A DNA stretch of 64,000 bases from Saccoglossus kowalevskii (taxonomy: Eukaryota; Hemichordata; Enteropneusta; Harrimaniidae): positions 641,300 through 705,299 of the forward strand of contig NW_003108087.1 in NCBI RefSeq assembly GCF_000003605.2, in the 5' to 3' direction. This document shows, piece after piece, positions 38,651 to 51,300 of this stretch. Position numbers and translations under genes: made by a program. The stretch's first letter is position 1. The number at the start of each line of letters is the position of its first letter. The notes beneath the pieces are model-generated. The model saw nothing but the letters and a program-made list of their open reading frames with translations, did not search any database and had not been told where the DNA came from.

Positions 38651-41600
38651 CTCGCTGTGTATTGTGCGTGTTTTTATTATTCATTGAAAGCTGGGGACAA
38701 AACACCAACTGTTTCTCACATCGGAGTATTTTATTACCCAAAAGTGTAAAAAAAAAAAAAAAAACAAGAGCATTTTTAGCCTATTTTAGTGTTACCTTTA
38801 TTTGGGAGGGGATTACATGTTTCAGTGATAATAGTTTTTTTGTTTTAGTCAATATTCATATTATATTATATTGAACTGGATCACGCTTGATTGCCGAATA
38901 TAACATCGACGTTCTTAGGAAAAATTGTAATATTCATGTTTTATTATACTGTTTAGGCCAGTAGAAGTTTTCAGAAATGATTGAGTTGATTCCCTACTAG
39001 TAGTTGGGCACATTGAAGAGCTAGTGTCGATGTGACGGTTTCATCAAGGAATTTGTAAATATATTTATATTATTTTTTAGCTATATTTTGTGAAAACGTG
39101 CTAAGCTTGTGGTTTATACTGAAGGGAATTCAAATATCAACTTGTCACTTTACTGGTATACAATTTTTTCCTTGAAATTTCTGTTCGTACATTACCAAAA
39201 CATGTAATAACTAAAACATGAATAATAATATCAAGGACGAAGCTTTGTCGTTGTATTTATAACTCAAACCATGTAATGTCATTAAGTTCTGTGGCAACGT
39301 TTTGATATACCATCGTCAGAGACTCCGAGCATCCAAGGTTTCGCAGTGGGAATTTCTCTAGTACGGTATGTGAGATATTTTCAGCGAGGCGTCGGTTAGA
39401 GACCACCGCTTGAAAACCGAGCTGCGTAGCCTTACTGTTGTGTGTGTTGCTTCCTTAGTGAAATAAACAAGCGTGAAAGAAGAGCCCGCATATCGTCGAG
39501 TCTAACCAAATAATGGTGCAATGCCAGTAAACACACAAGGCTGTATTCTCATGTATGTTAACACCAGTGTTGCACCGGCTGAAAGAGAAATGTTGTTATT
39601 GACGAGGTAAATCCTATTCACATTCGATCGATATATCGATCCATACTATTTAAGTATTCATATTTTTTTTATTATATTAAATAGCATATTTTTTATATTT
39701 CTAGAACGTGTCAGTAGAGTTGCAGACCTCCGGGAAAAGATAAAATAAACAATAATGTCTCAAATGTATTTTTCACCACGACACTACTAAATTGAATACG
39801 AGGTAGGAATATGACGTCATTTGAGTCGAATTTAAGTCCATTATTCAAAGTATAACTAAGTTGCCGAAAATAAAACTTGGTCATTCGTAGTTTCTTCAAC
39901 TTAACGGGATTGGTTTTCATTTTTATTTACAGCTGAATTAAGCCAATGATTCGTCTACAAATCCACGTCATTACACGTTGTGGTTTATATACCCATTCCG
40001 TATAATACGACGTTTTTCTTTAATTTTCGACAAAGCACGGTAGCGATTATTTTTAATCCTCTCGAATATTTTTCAGAACTCGATGTGAACTGAAATGGAT
40101 TCTTTCTCACAAGTGGAAAATTTTCACAGCTCGCAGCAAAAAAGAAATATCACTTAGCAAAGACTCAGAATTCCCACTGGTCTATTTTGCTTTAAATCGC
40201 AACTCAGTTCTCAGTTTTTCATAATTATATTTAGTGCACAATCTGTCTTTTGATTTTTTGTATATAAAAGAATGAAAAATAGGCAAGCCATTTCATTGTG
40301 CCAGTACTATCTCCCAGTTGTGTGAATTCGTTTTAGTAGCGCGTACTTGCCAGTGATTTCATTTGTCAATTCGCAAAATACTTGAACACGCACATGGATG
40401 CCTTTCAAGACAACGGTCCCTTGTTGCTGTTAAATGTATTCTCGCCTGGTTGCTTTTCTGACATCGCCATCACTACTTGGTTCATGGGGGATTCTTTTCT
40501 GCTAGCCATACATTAATTACTATATTACATTAAAAGTGAAAGACGTCGGGAAAAAAAAACGCGTTAAATTAAATTATTGTAGTTGTGATTTCAGTATTGA
40601 GACTATAGGAACATAGACAAAAGAATCTCTGTAAAGGCGAATGAATTGAAACGTGAAGAAAGCAAATTTAATGCAATAGAAAAAAAACGGAATATTGATC
40701 CTCACTCTGTAAGGCCATAGAAACCTGTTTGAGATTTCCAGACACGTGACTTGCACCGTTTTTACGCTGGGTTTCCTCGATTTTGTTCTCGATGTGGTCG
40801 ATTTTCCTTCTTATGAGTCAGTGAGTGAGAGAGGGGCCACCAGAGACTGTGAAGTGAAAAGCGTTTTCATGCAACGAGAAAGTATTCTGGCATTTCTTTA
40901 GGTGTTTTTTCACACTTGTCGTTTTAAATAAAATTCCGCGATATGATGTGAATTGGTTCCTGATACACGCGAAGCGTTTTTATAAAAGGACGGCTGATTT
41001 AATTTGGGGGAACAGACCAAAAACGACTATGATTTTGGCTGGGCTATTCTGCGCGTAGCAAATTAAATTATACCCGTTAAACACGGTGGCTCGCTTCTTG
41101 AAAGCCTACCGCCTTCTTCTCTTCTGGTCCAGAAACAGCGTAAATTGCTGCGCCGAGACACACGGGAGAGGGTGAATTTAAACTAGGGAAAGTGAATTTC
41201 CAGGCTCTGACAACAATTCCGGTGGTGTGAATAATGTCGACCTTGAATTGCATTTGGGTAGGCGGTCTGACAGGCTCCCAGCAGAGCGGCAGATAAGCCT
41301 GGCAGTCGTGTATGTTTGCTATGCTTGTAGGACCATGTTCTACCCAATGTCGAACAGTAATTCAATAACACGGCGTAACAAGTTGATGAGCTGTCAACCG
41401 CGTCAACCGGCATCAAACTAGTGCTGTACTGTGATTATGTAAATACATTATTATTTTACGCGCATCTTTTGCCGAAGCCTTGGCGAATTCCGAAACGTCT
41501 GTTTCGTCGTCATCCTGTGAAATAAATAGTCGGACGTTGAATTCTAATATTAACATAACAGTCGGCAGCACTTCTATTGTTCCACACAAGTGACAATTGG

Positions 41601-42264
41601 TGTGTCCATACTTTGCATTGGTAAATATAATTTCAAGGGCTTCCATGCGTGGGAACTTCACCAAGTGTAAACGTCGGAGTTCATAACATTTGCATGGAAG
41701 AGGCCCTAACAGTGAGTGAACCCGCTCAAGAATCCATCGTCGAAAAGTTACTAGTGGTGCCTCTAACGCAATTCATAACGCTGAATATTGTTTTATATTT
41801 CGACAAAAACGCATAATAGATTTATTGATTCATTGATTTTAATTCTTTAAATCAATTCATTGTTCTTCTGCTGTAGCGTGTAGAGCTAGTACAGCTTCAG
41901 AATTGGTTATTAGTCTATTCAACGAAATGTTTAAGCTGTTACACTAGTTTACGTATATCCCTGTTATTGTGGGACTTAATGAGCCAAAATCTTACTTCGA
42001 TTCCCAGCGTTTAACTTCGTTCGATAGACGCGTTTAGTCCCGTCCTATTTATGAACCGTTGAAAACAAAATTACCATTTCCATTCGCCTAGTATTGACCA
42101 TCCTGATGTTTTGACACCCGGTTTCTAGTATGCCCGAAAAAAACTAGCTTACGTTGTCACAATAGTGTATTTAGAAGAAAAAAAGATCGACTCTACGTCA
42201 TTGGCTTTTCCCATAGTACCGCCGAATAGGAATCAATCTGTCGGTTCTGTAGATGAAGCCATTT

Positions 42265-42350
42265 TTAAAACGCCACGGTCGTCGCGCAAAGCGCTGTGTA
42301 CGTCGTATATGGGATACACGACGCCATGCAACGACTGCAACGCTCAACAT
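42265..42350 (+). mobile_element. TTAA-family short inverted-repeat element, copy 6 (internally deleted)
   Basis: Starts TTAAAACGCCACGGTCGTCG and ends GCAACGACTGCAACGCTCAA, so both termini are kept. The middle AAATTTCGTG...CAATGT block is missing, giving about 86 bp. Confidence 0.65.
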
Positions 42351-43775
42351 TTGCAAGAATTACAACTATTTTTTTAACAGTAGTGTTTTACTGTATATGT
42401 CATCGCCAAGAACAATTTTACAAAATGAGTCATTATTACTAGTATTCGTTAGTATTGATTAGCATGAGTACCATTATTGTCTGCTATAACATTTTTGAGC
42501 AAGGTTCAAGTTCGCAGAGAGACAATATATTAACCAGGCCGTGTAAAAGTCTTTAAAATAATTTCTTTGAAGAACCTCCCCCCAAAGAAAACAAATCTCC
42601 CTATTTGTCATTGAGGTCACATTCAACCCGAACCACATGTAAGATATTTTATTTGAACTAGAATGTATGCATGACCCATAAAGGTCACACATCCGGGTAA
42701 TTTATTTGGGGTTTCAAATATAAACGAGAATTTCTCAATATTTGAAGAAAAAAAACATGCAAGCAGTTATTATTGAAGTTCAACAGCTTACAGTTTAATA
42801 TTACAAACGTCAAGGTTTAATATTGGAAATTCTTGTAGTATTATGATAGCATCAGCCTGATTTGTGAATTTTATATTAAATGCTTTGTCTACGGAGTCGT
42901 ATCGGCGTGCATAGGTCACTGTTGTCTCAGGATCATGTTGAGAACATCAACTTACTGACCTTAACAACAGTCGTTACCATAATACTGTATTAGGTCATAT
43001 TTACTGTCCGGGTGTTCGACACGATATGACCTCTGACCTTGCCTCAGTCGGAATTCGATGGAGGGAGGTCCAAATTGTGACCCGTGCCTGGTACCGAACA
43101 AAAACTTTCTCCTTCCTTCACACAAGTCTAACGTTTGTAAAATTTGAATTATCTCTGACTATTAGCAAGATAAGTTTAACCTACCATTACTTTAAAATTA
43201 GCTCTCCACCCGATTTTCGGTCGGCAAAAAAGGGATAATCAACATAAAAAGCTTGCGACAAGGTGTGTTTTGACACTGGAGCTGTCAAAATCAGATTGCG
43301 GTTCCCCGTAATAGAATTTTGAGAGATGTGATGACTGCTATTATGTTTAAGTTTATTAATTGCATGGGAGGGCAACCAGTTCCGCAATCACTTTCTTTGG
43401 GAGATATAACGCAAACACAAAGTCTTTCAGTAAGCTGGTTATGCATAAAAATATAGAACTCATTCATCCCGTCATGGGAAGTAAGTTTATCGATCCACGT
43501 TGTCTCTGATGTCTCTGCGATTCATCGGCTACCGACAACAATGGACATTTCCCCGATCTGCTTTTTTTTTTTTATCTCAGGCTAAAATCAAACGTTTCGT
43601 GAAATGACTACTCGCTGATATTTTTTCTAAATTTATTTCTCATATTTGGTTCCTTGGGGAGTGCTTTACAGCGTGTTTTAGCAATCGTTTTTTTTCGCGG
43701 ATGATAGAACGGTTCACAGATGTCGAGTTTTCCGATGTTCAGGCTTTGTGTTTGACGTCTTTCCGCTAAAAGAGT

Positions 43776-43818
43776 TCTGCGACAGGTTCTGTGTGGTTTC
43801 TGTGACAGGTTCTGTGTA
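43776..43818. repeat. Short direct duplication (about 22 bp, two copies)
   Basis: GYGACAGGTTCTGTGT occurs twice in succession, separated by GGTTTCT. Confidence 0.8.
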
Positions 43819-44261
43819 CATTCGCTAGGGAACCACCCACTGGCAGCCGCCCCGTGCAGTCAACACGATCATTACGACGAATCGTATACCACATCGAGTA
43901 TACATTTCTCGCGCGCTGAGAATGGTTCCTGAATTTTGTCCGTGTTTCCACTATCTCTATAGATAGATAGCGCGGAGAAAAATTTCATTTTACGTGGGTT
44001 TGGTTATCTACAATCCAACAGATGAAAGAAATCCCCACGCACGAGTCTTGATTGTGATCAAGTAAGGTCAATTGCCAAATCCCACTACTTTCACAAAAAT
44101 AATACACATGGCATTTTTGTTTGCGTTCTAAATGAGTAAAATAAACTCTATTTTATACAGTAAATCGTAATTTTTAACGAGAAAGGACCCAGGTGGCTTA
44201 GATATAATTAATAAATTAAATTGTTCGAATGTCGCAAAAAAAAAAACACGCACATGATGGG

Positions 44262-44283
44262 TATCACGTGATAGTGTCACGTG
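44262..44283. promoter_or_regulatory. Tandem E-boxes
   Basis: TATCACGTGATA (a 12-bp palindrome) is followed 13 bp later by another CACGTG (44278-44283), about 95 bp upstream of the element at 44378. Confidence 0.35.
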
Positions 44284-44377
44284 AACGGTCCTAAAATGTT
44301 GAAATATCTGCGACGTCAGAGCGTACATCACACAGATAATGTGTGTTGGAGTGGAGGTGAAAGATGGAGAACTTTTT

Positions 44378-45030
44378 AGCTCCGCTGTCGACTTTGTCGA
44401 GCGGAGCTTATCATATGAGTGATTGTCCGTCGTCGTCCGTGTCGATGTTTTACTTGTTCGACTTCTTCTTGAAAACTACAAGCCTGAATGCTTTGATACT
44501 TGGTGTATATGTACCTTGGGTAGACCTCTCTCAGATTTGTTCATTTCATGATATCTTCAATTCTCTAATTTTGGTGAATATTTTTGTAATTTTTGGTAAA
44601 AAGTGATATTTTCGACTTCTTGTTAAAAACCGCAAGTCCAATTGCTTTGATATTACATATATAGGTACTACATGTGGACCTCTCTTGGATTTGTTCATTT
44701 TGTAATGATATCTTTAATTCTCTAATTTTGATGAATATTTTTATCATTTTTGGTAAAAAGTGATATTTTCGACTTCTTGTTAAAAACCGCAAGTCCAATT
44801 GCTTTTATATTACATAGATAGGTACTACATGTGGACCTCTTTCAAATTTGTTAATTTCGTGGTGATATCTTCAATTATCTAATTTTGATGATTATTTTTG
44901 GTGAAAAGTGATATTTTTGAATTCTTGTTGAAAACAGCAAGTCCTGTTGCTTCGATACTATGCATATTGTTCATTTTCTAATGATATCTTCTGTTCTTTA
45001 ATTGCAATGTGCATTGCTAACAGCGGAGCT
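44378..45030. mobile_element. 653-bp element with AGCTCCGCTGT inverted ends and internal 155-bp tandem repeats
   Basis: The left end AGCTCCGCTGT (44378-44388) and right end ACAGCGGAGCT (45020-45030) are perfect 11-bp inverted repeats. The left end also folds on itself: AGCTCCGC/GCGGAGCT with inner TCGAC/GTCGA (44378-44408). Between the ends are tandem units (next entry). No protein is encoded; a non-autonomous DNA transposon is the simplest reading, class unknown. Confidence 0.6.
44459..45010 (+). repeat. Tandem repeat of about 155 bp, three units plus a partial
   Basis: Units begin at 44459, 44613, 44770 and 44918 (154, 157, 148 bp, last partial). Each has CGACTTCTTSTTRAAAAC, a GTGGACCTCT-like segment, TGATATCTTCAATTCTCTAA and a closing GGTAAAAAGTGATATTTT. 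Divergence is modest, so the duplication is fairly recent. Confidence 0.92.
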
Positions 45031-45580
45031 ATCTCAGCCGACAGGCTGCTTGTTATTTACTATGATGTAGATCACTATGATTTTGTTTGTTTTTCAACAA
45101 TTGCCTCAATAAACCAAACCCCGCTCCGTTTTTTCTTATAAAGTCAGCTTTGTAACTGTTTTTCCTTTCTCTACCATAATTGTAAAATCCCTCATTGTAA
45201 CTGATCTACCCATTGTGATTTTTGTGTAATTCATAGCAGCATACATGTGGGCCAGACAAGAACTGGCATGAGACAATTGCAACTCTGTAGTTTGGTCACT
45301 ATATCTAAATAGACCCAAGAAACAAATACATCAAGCCGCGCTATGCATTGTTGTTTATATTAGCAATAATCATATTCGTATAAATTAATTTGTAAAAACA
45401 ATTCGGAACGATGATTATATCTACATTTCATGGCTTTTATGTTATTTTGTGTTGAACTTTAAAGTATTTATAGATATTTCGCGACCGCGTTTTTCACGAA
45501 TCTCGGATATCTCGCAAACTTCGTCAGTTGTTACGAGAACACTTGTTGAATTTTGTCTGATGTACATATTCTTGTCGTCA

Positions 45581-45782
45581 CAAAGGCATTCCCTTCATCT
45601 TTATAAATATTTATGAATTTCAATTGCAGTTGAATCCAACCAGACGATCAACGAACATTATAGCGCGGAATAACATCATTTGAAAACGTTCCAATGTTAT
45701 TCAATCGGCCAAAAGAAACCTCTCGCTTCAATTTGAATTGTGAAATTTAGAAATATTTATAAAGATGATGGGAATGCCTTTG
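45581..45782. mobile_element. 202-bp foldback element with 32-bp inverted arms
   Basis: Left arm 45581-45612 and right arm 45751-45782 are inverted and match at 31 of 32 positions (CAAAGGCATTCCC at the tips). An inner inverted pair GAATAACAT/ATGTTATTC is at 45668-45676 and 45694-45702. Typical of a MITE. I see no clear target-site duplication. Confidence 0.75.
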
Positions 45783-47982
45783 TTGTTCAGAGAGAATGAG
45801 TATCAATATTTCACGTCAGATTCAAATCAAAATAAAGCTGTGATTGGCTATATGCGAATGTATACTCGCTCAATGAGTGAATTTATTGACACGTCATTTA
45901 TACACGTCATGCTAAAGAAAATTAAAAAAGAAAAAAAAATGAAAAAAAAATGAAAAGAAACGCTAATTATCGACCGGTCCGTGGAAATGATAATAAAGCC
46001 AAGCTGAGGTTATCTATATATATTTTCTAAATCGGTGAAACAAAAACGTTGTCCCAGCCTAAGGCTTTATCACGACATGCACTATAGTTGTCGATTTTGA
46101 CGCCGAAACGGAAAACTGATTCCCGCTGATTTCAGAGAACACCTGAGAACCGTGCCGGGATTTGTCTTAATCCCCGTGGTGGCAACACCCAATACAATCG
46201 ATCTACCTTCAAATCTCGAATACTTCTATCCCGGAAGGGACACATGTTATCCAATAGTATTATTGAGTTCTATAGCGATTCGGATTTCTCACATGTTTCT
46301 CAGTGAATGTCATTCTCGAATTTAAGCCTGTTAGTTATTGAAATCTGATAAGAAAAGGGTCAAAAACAACCAACAGGTCATATTCCTTCAAGTCGCTTCA
46401 CTGTTTTCTTCTTGGTCAATCTGTATAAACCACCCGGTAAACAATGGCTGAGACACGCCGAGTAAGGTATGCTGTGCCCCAGGCCGATTGATACGAAGAA
46501 AATGATTGACAAGTCAGCTTGGAATGGGAGTTCGGCGGTGTTGAATTATTAAGGGTGAGGTATTTAGCGTAGTAAAGTTCGTTTTACATGTTAGCTCTAT
46601 GGTGGGACTTGTTAAGATGCTTGGCGGTAATAGGGCGTGAAATCACAAATCCTCGATATACCGCGCAATAATACCAGCCGGTTGTCATATAGATTCCTCC
46701 ATAGCCCGGATGAACCCATAGCATTCAAATTCAGCTTCAGTTCGTGATACTCGGGTCCCAAAACAAAGTATACTATTTTTATCGGTGTGCATGTTTTTGC
46801 GGATGCGCCTCTTTTCAGCAATCTCGTTCAAAAGCATTAAGTAAATGTTTTTCTTGTCAAGAAGTTAGCGATTTTATAGAAGTGGCGATGTGATAAGCAG
46901 AAGTGTTGTAGATGACGCGTGTTGTTTGCGGAGTTTACAGATACGTACCAGGGGTTAGTTGCACATAGCGAAGGAGCGCAAGCGTAACGGAGACCAACAC
47001 TTCAGTTTGTGTACTCGGCAACTGAAAACCCTTGTGGAACCCCAGTGTATGACGTGGTAGGCGCGAGGAATTCCTGACTTTTCATACGGATTATTTGGGA
47101 GTTGTGCATTACACAAACCATAGGCGGTTTCCTCTATTGTGACGACTGTGCGTTGTTTGAGTTTCGGCGCCATGCTTTATGTCGCGAAAACAGTATAAGT
47201 TACCTATACAAAAATCCTACCCGTCAGTCCTTGTTTTCTAGCCCTGGTCCGAGCACTGAGTCAATCACAGCCCGACCACCATCGGCGTGTTGCTATGGGA
47301 ATATAGACGGAGAAAACGCTCCAAACACTCCTCGTAACTCGCCATCTCCCCTGATGACGTGCATTTTTATCGAGAACTACAATCAAAACAGTTTTGTTTT
47401 TTGACTTGTGAGGTCTGTACGTCTAGACAGAAAGCGTCGCAAGGCGGCGGCTTATCTCCCTTCGGCATCAAACTAAACAATCCCCCAGCTCATAAAAATA
47501 AAAAAGCAGAGCTCGTCACACACTTTTTTCGGACCAGTTCGATTTTGACAGATTCGAAATAATATTAGGGAACAAATAGATCAATATACAAAAGTCGGTC
47601 GCCATGGTGACATCTCAGTTTGAGCTTGCTCCTGTCGCTCCCCACTAACATAAGCTCGTTGTTTAGTTTGTTTAGCGAAATGTTAATAAATAACGCTATT
47701 TTTAGAGCAATCCAAGAAATTCCCTCTTAAAAGTGATTCGTCTGTGTCTTGAAATGAGGCGATGCTAGACTGGAACTCGATTCTCCTTTGGTAATACTGA
47801 TGTGAGGCATTTGCATGAAGGCCTTGTGCGCTATGATTTATGTATAATAGTTTCTCATATTACGCCTTAGCCCCTCCCCTCTTGTGTTTTCATTGACAGA
47901 ATGTCCCGATGTTCGATAATTACAACACAATGGGATTGTATGGCAAAGAGGGAGGCTATATATTAGGTTACCATCCATCGAT

Positions 47983-48378
47983 ATGTGTTGGTCTAAACGC
48001 CTGACTGCTTGCACCCTTGAAGTCCGACTTCTTTTCAATAGCCCGAGTGTTTGCCTAACACTAGCGACTTTTGTCCGTTCAAGAGCGTACAAAGCACCCA
48101 AAATTGACTGCATAGCGGCCCGACTTCCCAAGCCTGTCGATCTAAATATGCTGCATCCTAACGCTTCATTTAAATCCGTGCTTTATCTGACTAAAAATAA
48201 CAAAACAAATAAACTGACTAAAGTGCTTGAAAGGAAATTCGAAAGTTTTTTTTTTTTAAATGAATCTATGTTCAAAACTTTATTGTTAAATTCTGACCAA
48301 CAATTCGTTCGAGCTCTGCCGAAATCTAAGACAGTTTCAATTTTCGATGAGCAAGACGTGACTTCTCCTGAAAAGTGA
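47983..48378 (+). other. Unsupported 131-codon ORF
   Basis: The last 90 codons have a soluble, lysine-rich composition that could be coding, but there is a poly-T run inside, no recognised domain and no upstream promoter sign. It could be a lineage-specific exon or chance. Confidence 0.12.
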
Positions 48379-51300
48379 AGTTACAGTAGTCACTGTGTGG
48401 GCGGGCTGAGACGGGGCTTGTGATTGATCACTTCCGAGCCACTCGGGAATAGCGGTTAACATTGTGCGGCCACCAACATCAGCAGGTCTTGATACCTTCA
48501 AAACCAGTCATCATACATTATACCCAACTTTTGCAAACTTTCACAGAATGTGGAAATGTGACTCTTGCTTATATTGCAGCCTTGGGGTATGGCTGCTAGA
48601 AGTGATGAGGGTGTTTTCCAAACCAGTTGAGTTTACAAAGACTTAAATTCGTGGGTGGGGCAAGAAAATTCCGAATGAAAACAAACAGCCGCAGGTAAAC
48701 TGTGTTCTCAGCACTAATTAGCGCCCTGTTGTTAATGTGCCAGGCTTATCATCAGACAACAATTGCCAGCTTCCTCGGCTTTGTCTTGGCTTATTTAACG
48801 AAAAAAATAATAACAAAATAACTGAACGTTCGATAGCGTTGTTTGTTTTTCGGATCTAACTGCCTTGTCATTCAACTCAAAACGCGCATTCATTCCGTAT
48901 TTACCTTTTGGCTAGTTCAACAAGACCATCGACACCAATAGTGGGTACCAAACGAATACTGGACAAAGGGGTTAAACGAGAAAAAGTGCTGTATTGATGA
49001 GTTGGCAAACCTTGAAAATATAACCAAAAACACACATGACATGGAAACACTATCCGAATTCTCCTTTTTACCATTGTGATTCCCGCTTGTACGTTCTGTG
49101 CACGGAGTTAAAAAAGATTCTCTTTTAACTCCATGTTGTGTTATGTTCCGTTGTAGAGGAGTAGTTGGGCCATGGTCTTGTCCATCTGAAAGTGGATACA
49201 GACTGTATATACGTACTGGTTGTAATCACCATGTGATCACCTACACTAATTTTGAGATTCACGTTTGTATTTCCCACATTCTGACATTTTCTGACACCAT
49301 TTATTTATCTTAATATATTTCCAAAAACGTCCGTTATGTTGTTGTGTGTAATCGGCTTCTGTATAGCAATGAAGTTTATCAATCTCCACCTCCAACCCAT
49401 AACACAAAATTGTCAAGTTGTTTGAAAACTCCATTGTTGTTATCATCTCGAAACCTATCGTGTAAGGCGACTCGCAGCACAGTAGTGAGAATAACGAAGC
49501 TACTGTCAGTGTCGTGACTGAATACATGCAAGTTAGGCATGATTCATTGTTGGTCATTATGGCCATGTTTGAAAATGCACCGAAGTCCAACACTACTTCC
49601 ATAAATCATGGCGCTCGCTGACGCGAAGGCTCTGCTTCCGTGCATTCTGTGAGACACACACACACACACTCTCACGCAACTGCCAGGCATTCGAGTTTAA
49701 CCAACCATGTATGGATTCAGACGCACCGATATCTTACTGGTACCACGTGGGAATTCTCATTTCAAGTCATAAGGGAATATTTCAATGTCCGACTTGAGAT
49801 GAAACGACTTCGTTCACCCGGCCTCCTGGGACTCCAAGTCACATTTGCAGTAGCGTTTAAACTGATTAGAATGATATACTCCAAAAGCAAACGTTAAAAG
49901 AAAATGCTTGGCTTGTTATGTTATGAGATAAGAAAATACAGCGAAACGATGGGTTATTTGCGATTCATGCTACACTAGCCCTGAGCTCGCATCCCACCCG
50001 ATATCATTGTCCAGCGACGTCCTGAAAAAAATCCTCCTCCCCACCAATACGAACTCTAACAAGTCCATTGATACGACTATTCACAAAAAACGTTGTTTCA
50101 GCTGTGTTTTGTTTTTCAAATGATCATTTTTATCTCGAAGATTATGTGAAGTATGTGTGTTCTCTATGAGCAGAAAGTTAGTACCCGGAACCCTGTATTC
50201 AATGTAACACAAAGAGCTAAGCCCTTGATCATATATAATTTGACAACATTTGAGGCACTGACGCTGCAGCCAGGGGCCCGGGTACAAGATAAAGTTAACG
50301 GCCACGACAACATCAACCCCCCCCCCCACACACACACACAATTGAGGTTTTGGACATGATTTATCACATGCTCAATCGCATCGATGTTTATCGCTGTTTT
50401 TGCAAAACAAACATTAACCACCAAACATCTTGATTTACAACTGATGTACCTTTGTATGATTTAGAACAAATCGTACGTCAGGCAGGTGACGCTAAATATT
50501 TTCCAATATTAGAACTGATAGAAGAACTTGAATCCATACAGTGGATGCTCATGTTCATAGGCAACGTCGTAGTCAAAAGAATGTTCATGTAAAACTTGTA
50601 TTCCTTTTCTCTTTTTATGTGACACTGATTAAGTCAAAACACAAATTTTCTAAATATTAAAATAATCTCGAGTAGTTGTAGATCTACATCGGGCCTCCAG
50701 AAATACAAAAATTGCGCAGTCCATGTAACCCAAGTTATAAGATTGACGTTGACCACCTGCATCAAAGTAATATTTATTAGTGTATCCTGGTTTATACCAT
50801 TTTCCATTTATTCCAGCTGTAGCCAATTTTCTGCGATGCCGTGTTTTAAGTGAGCGAACTTGGTTTTGATTTTTTAAATTGGCGATTTTATGAGCTTTGA
50901 TCGTTACGGTCTGTCAGTGTGCTCGATGCATGGGTGCACTGACATAAAATATTGGGCGACGACTTTCTTCGTGGTCTCGTGCAACCTGGGCACTCACGTA
51001 ATTTATTGCGGTCAGTGTTTGTTTTTTTATGCAGAGTTTGTTTTACACGAGTCGGCAATATGGTTTCAAAATAATTCACAGAGGCCGAGACACATCTTTA
51101 TAAAAAAGTCAAGTTCAATTCGTGCGTAAGAAGCTGATGTTAGAACGGATAAAAACATTGCAAGTAGAGACACTTCGATCGTCTCAGGGAACCTCATTGT
51201 TCCAGGACAGGAAGTTGAAATCTGAAACGTAAAGGAATGAAACCCTTGTAAGGGAGTCAGTAGCCGTCGGGCAAACATTTGAGCTACAATTGGCGGCTTT

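Larger units (their letters stand above)
31331..44377. other. Noncoding downstream flank, first part
   Basis: No gene recognised. It contains identical 18-base copies of a palindromic E-box motif (35906 and 38633), a CRE (39812) and one TTAA element (42.3 kb). Short poly-A/T tracts are scattered. Minus-strand frames at 32906-33094 and 41413-41664 were looked at and do not match any family I know. Confidence 0.55.

Noticed and set aside
49246-49602. Minus-strand 118-codon ORF, Cys- and Leu-rich
   Set aside because: No signal peptide, domain or splice context; plausible chance ORF.
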